From: Azonexus hydrophilus
GTDB lineage: Bacteria > Pseudomonadota > Gammaproteobacteria > Burkholderiales > Rhodocyclaceae
Direction of reading: 5' to 3'
Length of the DNA: 64,000 nt
NCBI RefSeq assembly: GCF_905120355.1
Contig: NZ_CAJHOB010000005.1
Coordinates: forward strand, 121,519-185,518
A model generated the notes under the pieces. That model worked only from the letters and a program-made list of their open reading frames with translations. It searched no databases and was not told the DNA's origin. A program made the position numbers and the translations under genes. Positions 25,023 through 34,852 of the stretch are shown here, one piece after another. Each line of letters opens with the position of its first letter. Position 1 is the first letter of the stretch.

Positions 25023-28000
25023 GTGAATACGCGTTTCAACCTGTCCGACTGGACCCTGCATCACCGTACCCTGGTCGGGTATTTCATGTTTGCCCTGGCG
25101 CTCATGGGGGCGTTTGCCTATGGCCAGCTGGGGCAGGCCGAAGATCCGCAATTCACCTTCAAGGTGATGGTGATCCGCACCCTGTGGCCCGGGGCAACGG
25201 CGACGCAGGTGACGCAACAGGTTACCGAGCGGATCGAGAAAAAGCTGCAGGACATGGCCGAACTGGACAAGCTGCAGAGTTACTCGCGGGCCGGCGAATC
25301 GACGGTGATCTTCTACGCCCGGGAAAGCCTGCCGGCGAAGGCGATGCCGGAAACCCTCTACCAGGTGCGCAAGCGCATCGGCGATCTGCGCGTCAGCTTG
25401 CCGCCGGACATCGCCGGTCCCTTCTTCAATGATGAGTTCGGTGATGTGTTCGGTAATATTTTCGCGCTCACCGGCGATGGCCTCAGCCAGCCTCTGCTGA
25501 AAGATCAGGCCGAGCGGATTCGCGATGAGCTGCGCCAGGTGCCCAGTGTCAGCAAGGTGGAAATTTTTGGTGTGCAGGACGAAAAAATCTACGTTGATCT
25601 GGCCAATGCCAAGCTCGCCACCCTGGGCATCACACCGGCCGCGATCATGCAGGCGCTGGCGCAGCAGAATGCCCTGAGCGGCGCCGGTTTCTTCGAGATG
25701 CACGACGAACGCATCACCCTGCGTCCGGATGGCGCGCTCGATGGCGTCGATGCTGTTGCGGCCACCCTGATCCGTGCCAATGGCCGCGCCTTCCGGCTGG
25801 GCGATGTGGCCCATGTGCATCGCGGTCTGAGCGATCCGCCCGCAGCCTTCGTGCGCTATAACGGTCGCCAGGCGCTGGCGATCGGTGTCGTCATGGCACC
25901 GGGAGGCGACATCATCGCCTTGGGCAAGGCGCTGACGCAGCGCGTGCAGGCACTGCGCCAGACCCTGCCACTCGGCGTCGAGATCGAAGAAGCCATCAGC
26001 CAGCCGGTTGCCGTCAGCCGCTCCGTCGATGCCTTCATCAAGGCGCTGGCGGAGGCGGTGATCGTCGTGATGGCGGTGACCTTCCTCAGTCTCGGGATGC
26101 GCACCGGTATGGTGGTGGCGATTTCCATTCCGCTGGTGCTGGCCGCTTCCTTCCTCTGCATGCATCTGCTTGGCGTCGGTCTGCACAAAGTCTCGCTGGG
26201 CGCGCTGGTGCTGGCCCTGGGGTTGCTGGTGGACGATGCCATCATCGCGGTCGAGATGATGTGGGTGAAAATGGAGCAAGGCTGGGAACGGACCCGCGCC
26301 GCCTCGTTCGCTTTCGTCAGTACGGCGGGCCCGATGCTGTCGGGCACGCTGGTCACGGTGGCTGGTTTCATCCCGATCGCGATTGCCCGATCGGCGACGG
26401 GCGAATATGCCTTTTCCTTCTTCCAGGTTAACGCCATCGCCTTGCTCATTTCCTGGCTGGCTGCCGTGGTGGCGATTCCCTGGCTGGGCTACAAACTGCT
26501 GCCCGATCCGCGGGCGCCACGCCCGCCCAGCCGTTTTCCCCGTGTGGCGCGGCTGGCGCAGCGGCTCGGACTCGGCGCACCGGTGCATGGTGACGATCAT
26601 GATGTGTACGGGACGCCGTTTTATCAGCGTTTCCGCCGCCTGGTCGCCTGGTGCGTCGCGCACCGCTGGCGGGTGGTGGTGGCTACGGCGCTGGCATTCG
26701 TGTTCGCTATTTATGGCATGCAGCATGTGCAGAAGCAGTTTTTCCCCAATTCCACGCGCCTGGAACTCAACGTCGAACTGCGCTTGCAGGAGGGGGCTTC
26801 ATTGCTGGCGACCGAGCGGGCAGTGGCGGAGCTGGAAGACTGGCTGGCCGCTGATCGCGCTGAGCATGGGCAACTCAGTCACTACATTACCTGGGTGGGG
26901 AGTGGCGTGCCGCGCTACTACCTGGCGCTCGACCAGCAGTTGCCGGCCGCCAATCTTGCCCAGTTCATCATCGTCACGCCGGGCATCGCGGAACGGGAGG
27001 CCTTGCGTCAGCGCCTGATCGATTTTTATGCCGCGCATCCGGCCGGAGTGAGGGCCAATATCGGGCGGATCGAAAATGGTCCGCCGGTCGGCTATCCGGT
27101 GCAGTACCGCGTGTCCGGCGAGGATATCGAGGTGCTGCGCGCGCTTGCCGAGCGCGTCGCGGCGCGGATGCGCGATGACGCACGCCTGTCCAACATCAAT
27201 TTCGACTGGTACGAACAGAGCAAGGCGGTGCGCATCGAAATCGATCAGGACAAGGCGCGCCTGCTCGGTATCTCCAGTCAGGATATTGCCCAGTTGCTGG
27301 CCTTGTCGCTGCAGGGACAGCCGGCAACCACGCTGCGCGAAGGCGACAAGCGGGTGGATGTGGTGCTGCGTGCGGCAGGCGATACCCGTCTGCACCCCGA
27401 ACAACTGGCCAGCCTGATGCTGCCGACGGCCAGCGGCAAGAGTGTGCCGCTGGCCCAGATCGCGCATCTGACGCCGGTGTTCGAGCCGGGGCTGATCTGG
27501 CGGCGTGACCGGGTGCCGACCATCACCGTGCGCGCCAATCTGTATGGAGATACGCAGCCGGCAACCGTGGTTGATGCCCTGCGACCGGGGATCGATGCCA
27601 TCCGTGCCGAGTTGCCGTCGGGTTACCAGATTGCAACCGGCGGTTCGGTCGAAGAATCGGCCAAGGGGGGGGATTCGGTGGCAGCGGGGCTGCCGGTGTT
27701 CATCTTGGCGGTCATCACCATCCTGATGATTCAGTTGCAGAACGTGTCGCGCGTCATCATGGTGCTCCTGACGGCGCCGCTGGGCATCATCGGTGTGGTG
27801 CTGTTCCTGTGGGTCAGTGGCAAACCCTTCGGTTTCATGGCCCTGCTCGGCACCATTGCCCTGTTTGGCATGGTGATGCGCAATTCGGTGATCCTGGTCG
27901 ATCAGATCGAACAGGATCTGGCGGCCGGCAAGGCGCGCACCGAAGCGATCGTCGAATCCACCGTACGCCGGTTGCGTCCGATTGCCCTGACGGCAGCGGC

Positions 28001-28151
28001 GGCGGTGCTGGCCATGGTGCCGCTGTCGCGTAACGATTTCTTTGGTCCGATGGCGATTGCCATCATGGGCGGCTTGATCGTCGCCACCGCCCTGACCCTG
28101 TTTTTCCTGCCGGCTTTGTATGCCGCCTGGTACAAGGTGGGGCGAGGGTGA
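25023..28151 (+). CDS. RND-family efflux pump permease
   Basis: The 1042-residue protein is a hydrophobe/amphiphile efflux (AcrB-class) RND pump, a proton-driven trimeric exporter of drugs or other toxic compounds. It has the usual 12 membrane segments, with one N-terminal helix, two large periplasmic loops of porter domains, and six-helix halves. The proton-relay pair is seen in ALGLLVDDAIIAVEMM (membrane segment 4), and the second half has LGTIALFGMVMRNSVILV. GTG is the start codon, 11 bases after the adaptor stop. The RND type is clear; the substrate is not. Codons and style match the host, so this is not obviously acquired. Confidence 0.92.
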   Translation: MNTRFNLSDWTLHHRTLVGYFMFALALMGAFAYGQLGQAEDPQFTFKVMVIRTLWPGATATQVTQQVTERIEKKLQDMAELDKLQSYSRAGESTVIFYARESLPAKAMPETLYQVRKRIGDLRVSLPPDIAGPFFNDEFGDVFGNIFALTGDGLSQPLLKDQAERIRDELRQVPSVSKVEIFGVQDEKIYVDLANAKLATLGITPAAIMQALAQQNALSGAGFFEMHDERITLRPDGALDGVDAVAATLIRANGRAFRLGDVAHVHRGLSDPPAAFVRYNGRQALAIGVVMAPGGDIIALGKALTQRVQALRQTLPLGVEIEEAISQPVAVSRSVDAFIKALAEAVIVVMAVTFLSLGMRTGMVVAISIPLVLAASFLCMHLLGVGLHKVSLGALVLALGLLVDDAIIAVEMMWVKMEQGWERTRAASFAFVSTAGPMLSGTLVTVAGFIPIAIARSATGEYAFSFFQVNAIALLISWLAAVVAIPWLGYKLLPDPRAPRPPSRFPRVARLAQRLGLGAPVHGDDHDVYGTPFYQRFRRLVAWCVAHRWRVVVATALAFVFAIYGMQHVQKQFFPNSTRLELNVELRLQEGASLLATERAVAELEDWLAADRAEHGQLSHYITWVGSGVPRYYLALDQQLPAANLAQFIIVTPGIAEREALRQRLIDFYAAHPAGVRANIGRIENGPPVGYPVQYRVSGEDIEVLRALAERVAARMRDDARLSNINFDWYEQSKAVRIEIDQDKARLLGISSQDIAQLLALSLQGQPATTLREGDKRVDVVLRAAGDTRLHPEQLASLMLPTASGKSVPLAQIAHLTPVFEPGLIWRRDRVPTITVRANLYGDTQPATVVDALRPGIDAIRAELPSGYQIATGGSVEESAKGGDSVAAGLPVFILAVITILMIQLQNVSRVIMVLLTAPLGIIGVVLFLWVSGKPFGFMALLGTIALFGMVMRNSVILVDQIEQDLAAGKARTEAIVESTVRRLRPIALTAAAAVLAMVPLSRNDFFGPMAIAIMGGLIVATALTLFFLPALYAAWYKVGRG

Positions 28152-28241
28152 AGCTGCGCTGAAGGAGTGGTACGCTGCAGCGCCGAGTCTGGCTGCTGCA
28201 GGCCGGCCGCAGGTGCGGCCTGGACAAGGGTTCAGCTCGGT

Positions 28242-28679
28242 TCAGCGCAAGTTGCCGAGCTCTTTCTGAATCGCCTGCAGATTACGTTCGTGCTGGGCGA
28301 TACGGTCACGGTAGGGGCCCAGTTGCTCCGGTGTGGCGCGGCGTGCTTCCTGGTCGGCGAGATCCTTTTTCGCCTGGTCCAGCCGCTTCTGCTCGCCACT
28401 CAGCTCCTGTTCCAGGATGTGGCGGCGATCATTGTCGCGGGCTTTTTGCGTGTCGTCCTGGACGCGCGGAAAGCTTGCCGGTGTGGGGGTGCTGCTGGCG
28501 CGCGCCTTTGGGGCCGGCAGGGTGTTGTGTGGGTCCACCGCGATGGCCTGGCAATTCTTGTCCACCCGGCTGCTGGAAATCAGCACGCCGCCGTTGGCGT
28601 CGGTGCAGCGGTAGATGGTCTGAGCGCTGACTGCCATTGGCAGCAGGGCGCAAAGGAAGGGAATGAGCTTGTGGGTCAT
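28242..28679 (-). CDS. DUF4124-type periplasmic protein with C-terminal coiled coil
   Basis: From the ATG at 28679 the product has 145 residues: a signal peptide (MTHKLIPFLCALLPMAVSA), then the short DUF4124 motif TIYRCTDANGGVLISS with two cysteines (the second in KNCQAI), a Pro/Ala linker and a charged coiled coil (EQELSGEQKRLDQAKKDL). DUF4124 proteins are common small periplasmic proteins of proteobacteria with no known role. The gene follows glnA on the same strand but is separated from it by an intrinsic terminator. It converges on the RND pump gene. Confidence 0.8.
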   Translation of the reverse strand: MTHKLIPFLCALLPMAVSAQTIYRCTDANGGVLISSSRVDKNCQAIAVDPHNTLPAPKARASSTPTPASFPRVQDDTQKARDNDRRHILEQELSGEQKRLDQAKKDLADQEARRATPEQLGPYRDRIAQHERNLQAIQKELGNLR

Positions 28680-28746
28680 GGCGTTTGTGTCACTGTCATG
28701 GTCCGGGGTGGGCGGCCAGTGTACCGGAGTCTGTCGGTTGTGGACG

Positions 28747-28774
28747 AAAAAAGGGTGGCAGGCCACCCTTTTTT
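28747..28774. terminator. Bidirectional-looking intrinsic terminator downstream of glnA
   Basis: AAAAAAGGGTGGC (28747-28759) is the exact complement of GCCACCCTTTTTT (28762-28774). It lies 27 bases beyond the glnA stop and has a T-run in either direction, so it ends the glnA transcript (minus strand) before the DUF4124 gene. Confidence 0.9.
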
Positions 28775-28800
28775 ACAATCCATTACTGCTGCTTGGCAGA

Positions 28801-30216
28801 TCAGCAGCTGTAATACATTTCGTACTCAATTGGATGGGTGGTCATGTTCAGCCGTGTGACTTCACCCCGCTTGAGTGCAATGTAGGCATCGATCCAGTCG
28901 TTGGAGAAGACGCCGCCGCGGGTCAGGAAATCGCGGTCCTGGTGCAGCGCGGTCAGCGCTTCGTCGAGGGAGGCGCAGACGGTCGGGGTCTTGGCGTCTT
29001 CTTCCGGCGGCAGGTCATAGAGATTCTTGTCGGCCGGGTCGCCGGGGTGAATCTTGTTCTGCACACCATCCAGGCCCGCCATCAGCAACGCGGCAAAGCA
29101 CAGGTAGGGATTGGCCGCCGGGTCGGGGAAACGGGTTTCGACGCGGCGGGCCTTGGTCGAAGCGACAAAAGGAATGCGAATCGAGGCGGAGCGGTTTTTT
29201 GCCGAGTAGGCCAGCTTGACCGGCGCTTCGAAGTGCGGCACCAGGCGCTTGTAGCTGTTGGTGGCCGGGTTGGTGATGGCATTCAGCGCCTTGGCGTGCT
29301 TGATGATGCCACCAATGTAGAACAGCGCGAATTCACTCAGGCCGGCGTAGCCGTCTCCGGCAAAGAGGTTCTTGCCGTCTTTCCAGATCGATTGATGCAC
29401 GTGCATGCCGGAACCGCTGTCGCCGACGATGGGTTTGGGCATGAAGGTCGCCGTTTTGCCGTACTGGTGAGCGACGTTGTGCACGACGTATTTGAGGATC
29501 TGGGTCCAGTCGGCCCGCTGAACCAGGGTGGAGAATTTGGTGCCGATCTCGCACTGGCCGGCGCTGGCGGTTTCGTGGTGATGTACTTCCACCGGTACGC
29601 CCAGCGCTTCCAGGGTCAGCACCATGGCCGAGCGGATGTCATGCAGGCTGTCGACCGGTGGGACCGGGAAATAGCCGCCCTTGACGGTTGGCCGGTGGCC
29701 GCTGGCGCCCATGCCGTTGTTTTTCTCACCGGAGCCCCAGGCGGCTTCGTGCGAGTGGATCTTCAGATTGCAGCCGGACATGTCGACGGCCCATTCGACG
29801 CCATCGAAAATGAAAAATTCGGGTTCCGGGCCAAAAAAGGCGGTATCGCCCAGGCCGGAGGACTTCAGGTAGGCTTCGGCGCGTTTGGCGATGGAGCGCG
29901 GGTCGCGGTCGTAGCCGCGGCCATCGGCGGGATCGACTACGTCACAGGTCAGGACCAGCGTGGTTTCGTCGTAGAAGGGGTCGATGTAGGCTGTGTTGGC
30001 ATCCGGCATCATGACCATGTCGGAGGCCTGCACACCCTTCCAGCCGGCAATCGATGAACCGTCGAAGGGGTGCCCGTTTTCGAAGAATTCCTCATCGAAG
30101 GCCGAGGCCGGCACGGTCACGTGTTGTTCCTTGCCGCGGGTGTCGGTAAAGCGGAAATCGACAAATTTGACGTCGTTTTCCTCGATCATCTTCATTACAT
30201 CGTGCGGGCTGCCCAT
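28801..30216 (-). CDS. glnA: Glutamine synthetase type I
   Basis: The enzyme joins ammonia and glutamate using ATP. The 471 residues are close to the E. coli protein. Seen are [17 protein letters not shown], the DPF-like Mg region, FIFDGVEW, the glutamate/ATP region [24 protein letters not shown] and [17 protein letters not shown] contains the Tyr that GlnE adenylylates in GSI-beta enzymes, so post-translational control is likely. GGAGAG lies about 8 bases before the ATG. The 146-base gap to the divergent DOMON-like gene probably holds its promoter. No glnK or ntrBC gene is in the window. Confidence 0.96.
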   Translation of the reverse strand: MGSPHDVMKMIEENDVKFVDFRFTDTRGKEQHVTVPASAFDEEFFENGHPFDGSSIAGWKGVQASDMVMMPDANTAYIDPFYDETTLVLTCDVVDPADGRGYDRDPRSIAKRAEAYLKSSGLGDTAFFGPEPEFFIFDGVEWAVDMSGCNLKIHSHEAAWGSGEKNNGMGASGHRPTVKGGYFPVPPVDSLHDIRSAMVLTLEALGVPVEVHHHETASAGQCEIGTKFSTLVQRADWTQILKYVVHNVAHQYGKTATFMPKPIVGDSGSGMHVHQSIWKDGKNLFAGDGYAGLSEFALFYIGGIIKHAKALNAITNPATNSYKRLVPHFEAPVKLAYSAKNRSASIRIPFVASTKARRVETRFPDPAANPYLCFAALLMAGLDGVQNKIHPGDPADKNLYDLPPEEDAKTPTVCASLDEALTALHQDRDFLTRGGVFSNDWIDAYIALKRGEVTRLNMTTHPIEYEMYYSC

Positions 30217-30362
30217 CGTGCTACGCTCTCCAGAGAAAACCGCAGGCCAGGGTTGGCCAGCAGAATGTGCGGGTGCAGTATTTTGCCACAGGGCCGGCCG
30301 GGTGCAGCGCAGTTCACGCGCGTGTTCAACGATTTCCCGGGGTAAAGTAACGCCCGTTTCCT

Positions 30363-30905
30363 GTGTTTGTCATTGCCGTGTCATTTCATCCCCTCTTTTG
30401 CCATCCCGGTTGCCAGGCGCCCCCCGGTCTGGCGGTCAGCGTGCGTGCCGACACTACGTCGGCCGGCGACCTGCGTCTTGCCTATCATCTGCAAGGGGGC
30501 GCGCAGCTGCGCCTGCCTCCTCCCGTGTTGCCCGGCCCTGCCGACGATCTGTGGCAGCACACCTGCTGTGAAGCGTTTGTGGCGGGGGGAGCGGGCACTG
30601 GGTATCGGGAGTTCAATTTTTCTCCTTCGGGGGCCTGGGCGGTGTATGCCTTCCGGGCTTACCGGGAGCGTCAGCCGGATTGGCGGGCCGAGGTGGCGCC
30701 ACAGATTCGTTGCGAGCTGGCGGCGAACGATGTCCTGCTCGAAGCGGTCATCCCCCGTCTTCTCCTGCCCGCTGCGCCCGCCCGCCTTGGTCTGAGTGTC
30801 GTGCTCGAAACGGTGCGCGGCGAAAAAACATATTGGGCGTTGGCGCATGTCGCCGCCCAGCCTGATTTCCATCTTGCTGCCAGCTTCACGCTGCCTTTGC
30901 CATGA
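30363..30905 (+). CDS. DOMON-like domain protein
   Basis: The product is a small, mostly beta-strand protein of about 175-180 residues: [28 protein letters not shown] and [20 protein letters not shown] match the DOMON-like type 1 group, small cytosolic or membrane-associated sandwich proteins related to carbohydrate- or heme-binding domains. There is no signal peptide. Two GTG codons (30363 and 30378) are possible starts, with the second giving SFHPLF. Its stop overlaps the ATG of the next gene (ATGA), so it is translationally coupled with the NamZ-type gene, suggesting a linked role in cell-wall sugar recycling; that is inference. Confidence 0.68.
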   Translation: MFVIAVSFHPLFCHPGCQAPPGLAVSVRADTTSAGDLRLAYHLQGGAQLRLPPPVLPGPADDLWQHTCCEAFVAGGAGTGYREFNFSPSGAWAVYAFRAYRERQPDWRAEVAPQIRCELAANDVLLEAVIPRLLLPAAPARLGLSVVLETVRGEKTYWALAHVAAQPDFHLAASFTLPLP

Positions 30906-32119
30906 CTGCTACGACCCTTTTCGGTATTGACCGCCTCATCGCCGATCCTGCCCTGCGCCAGCCGTTGCGGGGCAAGCGGCTTGCTTTACTGGCCCACCCG
31001 GCTTCCGTGACGGCCGATCTAACCCATAGCCTGGATGCCTTGGCCGCCCTGCCCGATCTCAAGTTCACCGCCGCCTTCGGCCCACAGCATGGCTTGAAGG
31101 GCGACAAGCAGGACAACATGGTGGAATCGGGCGATTTCCTCGATCCACTGCACGGTATTCCGGTGTTCAGCCTGTACGGCGAAGTTCGTCGGCCGACCGC
31201 GGCGATGATGGACAGCTTTGATGTGCTGCTGGTTGATCTGCAGGATCTTGGCTGCCGCATCTACACCTTCATCACCACGCTGCGCTATGTGCTGGAAGCG
31301 GCTGCGGCGCATGGCAAGAGTGTCTGGGTGCTGGACCGGCCGAATCCGGCCGGGCGGCCGGTCGAGGGGTTTACCCTGCGCGCGGGCTGGGAAAGTTTTG
31401 TCGGTGCCGGCCCGTTACCGATGCGCCATGGTCTGACGCTGGGCGAACTCGGCCACTGGTTCATCCACCACCTGCAACTCAACGTCGATTACACCGTGAT
31501 CGAAATGCAGAGCTGGCAGCCGGACGCCGCGCCCGGTTACGGCTGGCCGCTGGGCGAACGTTCCTGGATCAACCCCAGCCCGAATGCCCCCAATTTGTGG
31601 ATGGCCCGCGCCTATGCTGGCACGGTGATGCTCGAAGGCACGACGCTGTCAGAGGGGCGCGGTACGACCCGGCCACTGGAATTCCTGTTCGGCGCCCCCG
31701 ATCTTGATGCCCGCGCCGTCCTGCGGGAAATGCGGGCTTTCGCGCCGGCCTGGCTGGCGGGTTGCGCCCTGCGTGAATGCTGGTTTGAGCCGACCTTCCA
31801 CAAATTTCAGGGGCAGCTCTGCCACGCGGTGCAGATTCACACGGAAGGGCCAGCTTACGATCATGCCGCATTCCGTCCATGGCGGCTGCAAGCCCTCGCC
31901 TTCAAGGCAATTCGTCGACTTTATCCGGATTACCCGTTGTGGCGGGATTTCGGCTACGAATACGAATTCGATCGTCTGGCCATTGATCTCATCAATGGCT
32001 CGCCGCTGCTGCGTGAGTGGGTGGATGACCCGGACAGCACGGCGGCCGGACTCGAACAGGCAGTGGCTGCCGATGAAGCAGCGTGGCTGGCACAGCGGGC
32101 CCCGTTCCTTATTTATTGA
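30902..32119 (+). CDS. DUF1343/NamZ-type exo-beta-N-acetylmuramidase homologue
   Basis: The 405-residue protein matches DUF1343, the family of Bacillus NamZ, which removes MurNAc from the non-reducing ends of peptidoglycan fragments. Visible conserved blocks are LLAHPASV, FGPQHGLKGDKQDNM, PVFSLYGEVRRP, LLVDLQDLGCRIYTFITTL and WVLDRPNPAGRPVEG, plus SEGRGTTRPLEF. No signal peptide is seen, whereas Bacillus NamZ is exported, so a cytosolic recycling role is possible here. It is coupled to the DOMON-like gene and converges on ftsX with 41 bases between the stops. Confidence 0.85.
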   Translation: MTATTLFGIDRLIADPALRQPLRGKRLALLAHPASVTADLTHSLDALAALPDLKFTAAFGPQHGLKGDKQDNMVESGDFLDPLHGIPVFSLYGEVRRPTAAMMDSFDVLLVDLQDLGCRIYTFITTLRYVLEAAAAHGKSVWVLDRPNPAGRPVEGFTLRAGWESFVGAGPLPMRHGLTLGELGHWFIHHLQLNVDYTVIEMQSWQPDAAPGYGWPLGERSWINPSPNAPNLWMARAYAGTVMLEGTTLSEGRGTTRPLEFLFGAPDLDARAVLREMRAFAPAWLAGCALRECWFEPTFHKFQGQLCHAVQIHTEGPAYDHAAFRPWRLQALAFKAIRRLYPDYPLWRDFGYEYEFDRLAIDLINGSPLLREWVDDPDSTAAGLEQAVAADEAAWLAQRAPFLIY

Positions 32120-32160
32120 CTGACGCCGCGTGCAGCGCCAGGGCATGCTCGCAACCGGGC

Positions 32161-33060
32161 TCAGTCGAAATTGCGCAGCGACAGACTGACTGAAAGCTGT
32201 GCGCCGATCCAGCCGAGGAAGGCGCCGAGGCCCGTCAGGATGGCAACCTCGATACCGGTGGGGGCGCGCAGGCGGTAATCGCCACCGTAGAGGGCCGCCA
32301 GTTCGCTGACCGGCGCGGCGAGCTGGGCCAGGGCGGCGAATACCAGGGCGGCGGCAATCAGGCCGCCCAGCGCACCTTGCAGGGCGCCGAAGTAGTAGAA
32401 CGGGCGGCGGATGAAGGCATCGGTGGCGCCGATCATGCGTGCCACCTCGATTTCGGCGGCTTTGGCCATGACCTGCAGGCGGATCGTATTGAAGGTGACG
32501 GCAATGAGGCCGATGGCAAACAGTGCCGCCAGCAGCGTCAGGGCCAGTTTGCCCAGGCGCAGGAAAGCATCGAAGCGTTTGACCCAGGCCGTGTCGAGCT
32601 GGACGTGGGCCACTTTGGGCCAATCGGCAATTTCGTTGCGCAAGGTGTCGAGCGCTGCCGGCGAGATGTCCGTGGGCTCGACGATGAAGGCGTCCGGCAG
32701 CGGGTTGCGCGGCAGGCTGGCGACAATGTCGGCCAGATCCTGTTTTGCCTGCAGGCGCTCCAGTGCTTCGGCGCGCGGGACGAAGCGGGTGTTGACGCCG
32801 GGCAGTTGCTGCAGGCGTTGGCGGATTTCATCGACTTGCGCCGTGCTGGCATCCTGCGCCATGAACACGCTGATCTGCTGTCCGCCGGAGGCGCTGTGGC
32901 CCAGGCTGCGCAGATTGTCGAGGACGATGTAGCCGAACGCCGGCAAGGTCATGGCGATGCCGATGGCAAACAGCGACAGCAGGGTATTGAAGGGGTTGCC
33001 GGCGAGGCGGCGCACGGCCTGCACGAAAGCAGCGCGATGCTGGGTCAGCCAGGCGTTCAT
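32161..33060 (-). CDS. ftsX: Cell division ABC transporter permease-like protein FtsX
   Basis: The 299-residue protein has one N-terminal membrane segment (FAIGIAMTLPAFGYIVL), a periplasmic domain of about 110 residues, and three C-terminal segments, the FtsX layout. With FtsE it forms a complex at the divisome that activates periplasmic amidases through EnvC. Its ATG overlaps the ftsE stop (ATGA), and ftsY-ftsE-ftsX form one operon as in E. coli. No rpoH follows; instead a NamZ-type gene converges. Confidence 0.93.
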   Translation of the reverse strand: MNAWLTQHRAAFVQAVRRLAGNPFNTLLSLFAIGIAMTLPAFGYIVLDNLRSLGHSASGGQQISVFMAQDASTAQVDEIRQRLQQLPGVNTRFVPRAEALERLQAKQDLADIVASLPRNPLPDAFIVEPTDISPAALDTLRNEIADWPKVAHVQLDTAWVKRFDAFLRLGKLALTLLAALFAIGLIAVTFNTIRLQVMAKAAEIEVARMIGATDAFIRRPFYYFGALQGALGGLIAAALVFAALAQLAAPVSELAALYGGDYRLRAPTGIEVAILTGLGAFLGWIGAQLSVSLSLRNFD

Positions 33061-33707
33061 ACCACTCTCCCGTGGCCCAGGCGCAGGGCGTTGCCGTGAC
33101 AGGTTTCGATCCAGTTCTGGTCGTGCGTGGCCACGACCACGGTGACGCCGACGCGATGGAAATCACTGAACAGGTAGCGGATGTCGGCGGCGGAATCCTT
33201 GTCCAGATTGGCGGTAGGTTCATCCGCCAGGAGCACGGTGGGGCGGTTGACGATGGCGCGGGCAATGGCCAGGCGCTGTTGTTCGCCACCGGAGAGAGCA
33301 ATCGGCATGGCTTTTTCGCGTGCCAGCAGGCCCACTTTGTCGAGTGCCGCCTGCGCCCGACGCACCGCGTCGCGCTGGGAAAAACCGGCAATCTGCAGCG
33401 GCAGCATCACGTTGTCCAGCGCGTTACGGTCGAACAACAGTTTCTGGTCCTGGAAGATCAGGCCGAAATGCCGCCGGACGTAGGGGATGGCGCCTCGGCG
33501 CAGGGCTGAAAGATTTTGCCCGTTGACCACCAGGCTGCCGGACGTGGGGCGTTCGATTGAAGCGATCAGCTTGACCAGCGTGGTTTTGCCGGCACCGGAA
33601 TGGCCGGTGATCAGCACCATTTCGCCGGCGGCAATGCGGAAACTGACGTCCCGCAGGGCTTCGAAGCCGCCGGGGTAGCGTTTGGTCAGGTTGCTGGCGA
33701 CGATCAT
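33057..33707 (-). CDS. ftsE: Cell division ATP-binding protein FtsE
   Basis: The 216-residue ABC ATPase begins with the FtsE-type phrase NLTKRYPGGFEALRDVSF and has Walker A GHSGAGKTTL, signature LSGGEQQRLAIAR, Walker B VLLADEPTANLD and the switch His in VVATHD. It powers FtsX in septal cell-wall hydrolysis control. The start overlaps the ftsY stop (ATGA), and the stop overlaps the ftsX start. Confidence 0.96.
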   Translation of the reverse strand: MIVASNLTKRYPGGFEALRDVSFRIAAGEMVLITGHSGAGKTTLVKLIASIERPTSGSLVVNGQNLSALRRGAIPYVRRHFGLIFQDQKLLFDRNALDNVMLPLQIAGFSQRDAVRRAQAALDKVGLLAREKAMPIALSGGEQQRLAIARAIVNRPTVLLADEPTANLDKDSAADIRYLFSDFHRVGVTVVVATHDQNWIETCHGNALRLGHGRVV

Positions 33708-34717
33708 TGGGCGAACAGGGCATCCACAAAATCACGGGCGACGAAGGGGCGCAGGTCGTCGATCTGTTCGCCAACGCCAATGAAGCGGATCGGTTTCGGG
33801 CACTGGCGGGCAATCGCCGCAACGACGCCGCCCTTGGCGGTGCCGTCGAGCTTGGTCAGGACCAGGCCGGTGACGTTGATCGCCTTGTCGAAGGCCCGGA
33901 CCTGGGCCAGGGCGTTCTGGCCGATGTTGGCGTCGAGCACCAGCAGGGTTTCGTGCGGGCCTTCCGGTTCGACCTTCTGGATGACGCGGCGGACTTTCGC
34001 AATTTCGTCCATCAGGTGCAGTTGTGTCGGCAGGCGGCCGGCGGTGTCGGCCAGCACGACATCGATGCCGCGTGCCTTGGCGGCAGAAATGGCATCGAAG
34101 ATGACGGCGGCCGGATCGCCCGATTCCTGAGCGATGACGGTGACGTTGTTGCGTTCGCCCCAGGTCTGCAACTGCTCGCGGGCGGCGGCGCGGAAGGTGT
34201 CGCCGGCAGCCAGCAGCACGCTCTTGCCCTGGCTCTGGAAATACTTGGCCAGCTTGCCGATGGAGGTGGTCTTGCCGGCCCCGTTTACCCCGGCAATCAT
34301 GATCACGTAAGGCGAGTGGGTGCTCACGTCGAGCGGCTGTTCCAGCGGCAGGAGCACGCGGTGCAAGGCGTCGGCGAGTGCTGCCTGGATGCTTTCCGGA
34401 GTGTCCAGCTTGTCGCGTTTGGCGGCTTTTTTCAGTTCATCGAGCAGATGGGTGGTGGCTTCGATACCGACGTCGGAGGTCAGCAGCAGGGTTTCCAGTT
34501 CTTCGAGCAGCTCATCGTCGACCTTGCCGCGGGCAAACACGGATTTGAGCTTGCCGCCCCACTGGGCGCGGGTGCGGGCCAGACCCTGGAACAGACGCTC
34601 GCGCCAGGAAGGCGCTGCGGTCGGTTTGGCGTCCGGTTGCGGGGGCGCGGCAGCGGGCGCCACGGCGGGGACGTCTGCCGGGGCGGGCGGCGGGGTTTTT
34701 TTGAGGAAACTGAACAT
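33704..34717 (-). CDS. ftsY: Signal recognition particle receptor FtsY
   Basis: The 337-residue SRP GTPase receives ribosome-SRP complexes at the membrane. The N-terminal A region is short and Pro/Ala-rich (about 50 residues), not the long acidic one of E. coli FtsY (497 residues). The NG core follows: helical N domain with [19 protein letters not shown]1 [27 protein letters not shown]3 DTAGRLPTQ, and G4 [11 protein letters not shown]. It heads the ftsY-ftsE-ftsX operon and is divergent from the M16 protease genes, with 135 bases between the starts. Confidence 0.96.
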   Translation of the reverse strand: MFSFLKKTPPPAPADVPAVAPAAAPPQPDAKPTAAPSWRERLFQGLARTRAQWGGKLKSVFARGKVDDELLEELETLLLTSDVGIEATTHLLDELKKAAKRDKLDTPESIQAALADALHRVLLPLEQPLDVSTHSPYVIMIAGVNGAGKTTSIGKLAKYFQSQGKSVLLAAGDTFRAAAREQLQTWGERNNVTVIAQESGDPAAVIFDAISAAKARGIDVVLADTAGRLPTQLHLMDEIAKVRRVIQKVEPEGPHETLLVLDANIGQNALAQVRAFDKAINVTGLVLTKLDGTAKGGVVAAIARQCPKPIRFIGVGEQIDDLRPFVARDFVDALFAQ

Positions 34718-34852
34718 GGGTGTTAAGGTCCGATCTAAGCTTCGGTTCCTGGCTGACAGGCGGGCGCGCTGCCGTTAAGATACCGCCCCAAGCATGCCAC
34801 CCGGATGAATGCAGAAATAACGCCCGATTCTAGCAGAAAGCCCCCTTGCCCC

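Noticed and set aside
28160..28241. A GGCCGCA/TGCGGCC hairpin after the RND pump gene as a terminator.
   Set aside because: There is no T-run and the stem is imperfect, so I could not support it as a terminator.
30217..30362. A sigma54-like element upstream of glnA (minus strand TGGCAAAATACTGCA).
   Set aside because: The spacing between the GG and GC dinucleotides is one base short of the strict sigma54 spacing, and no clear NtrC site was found.
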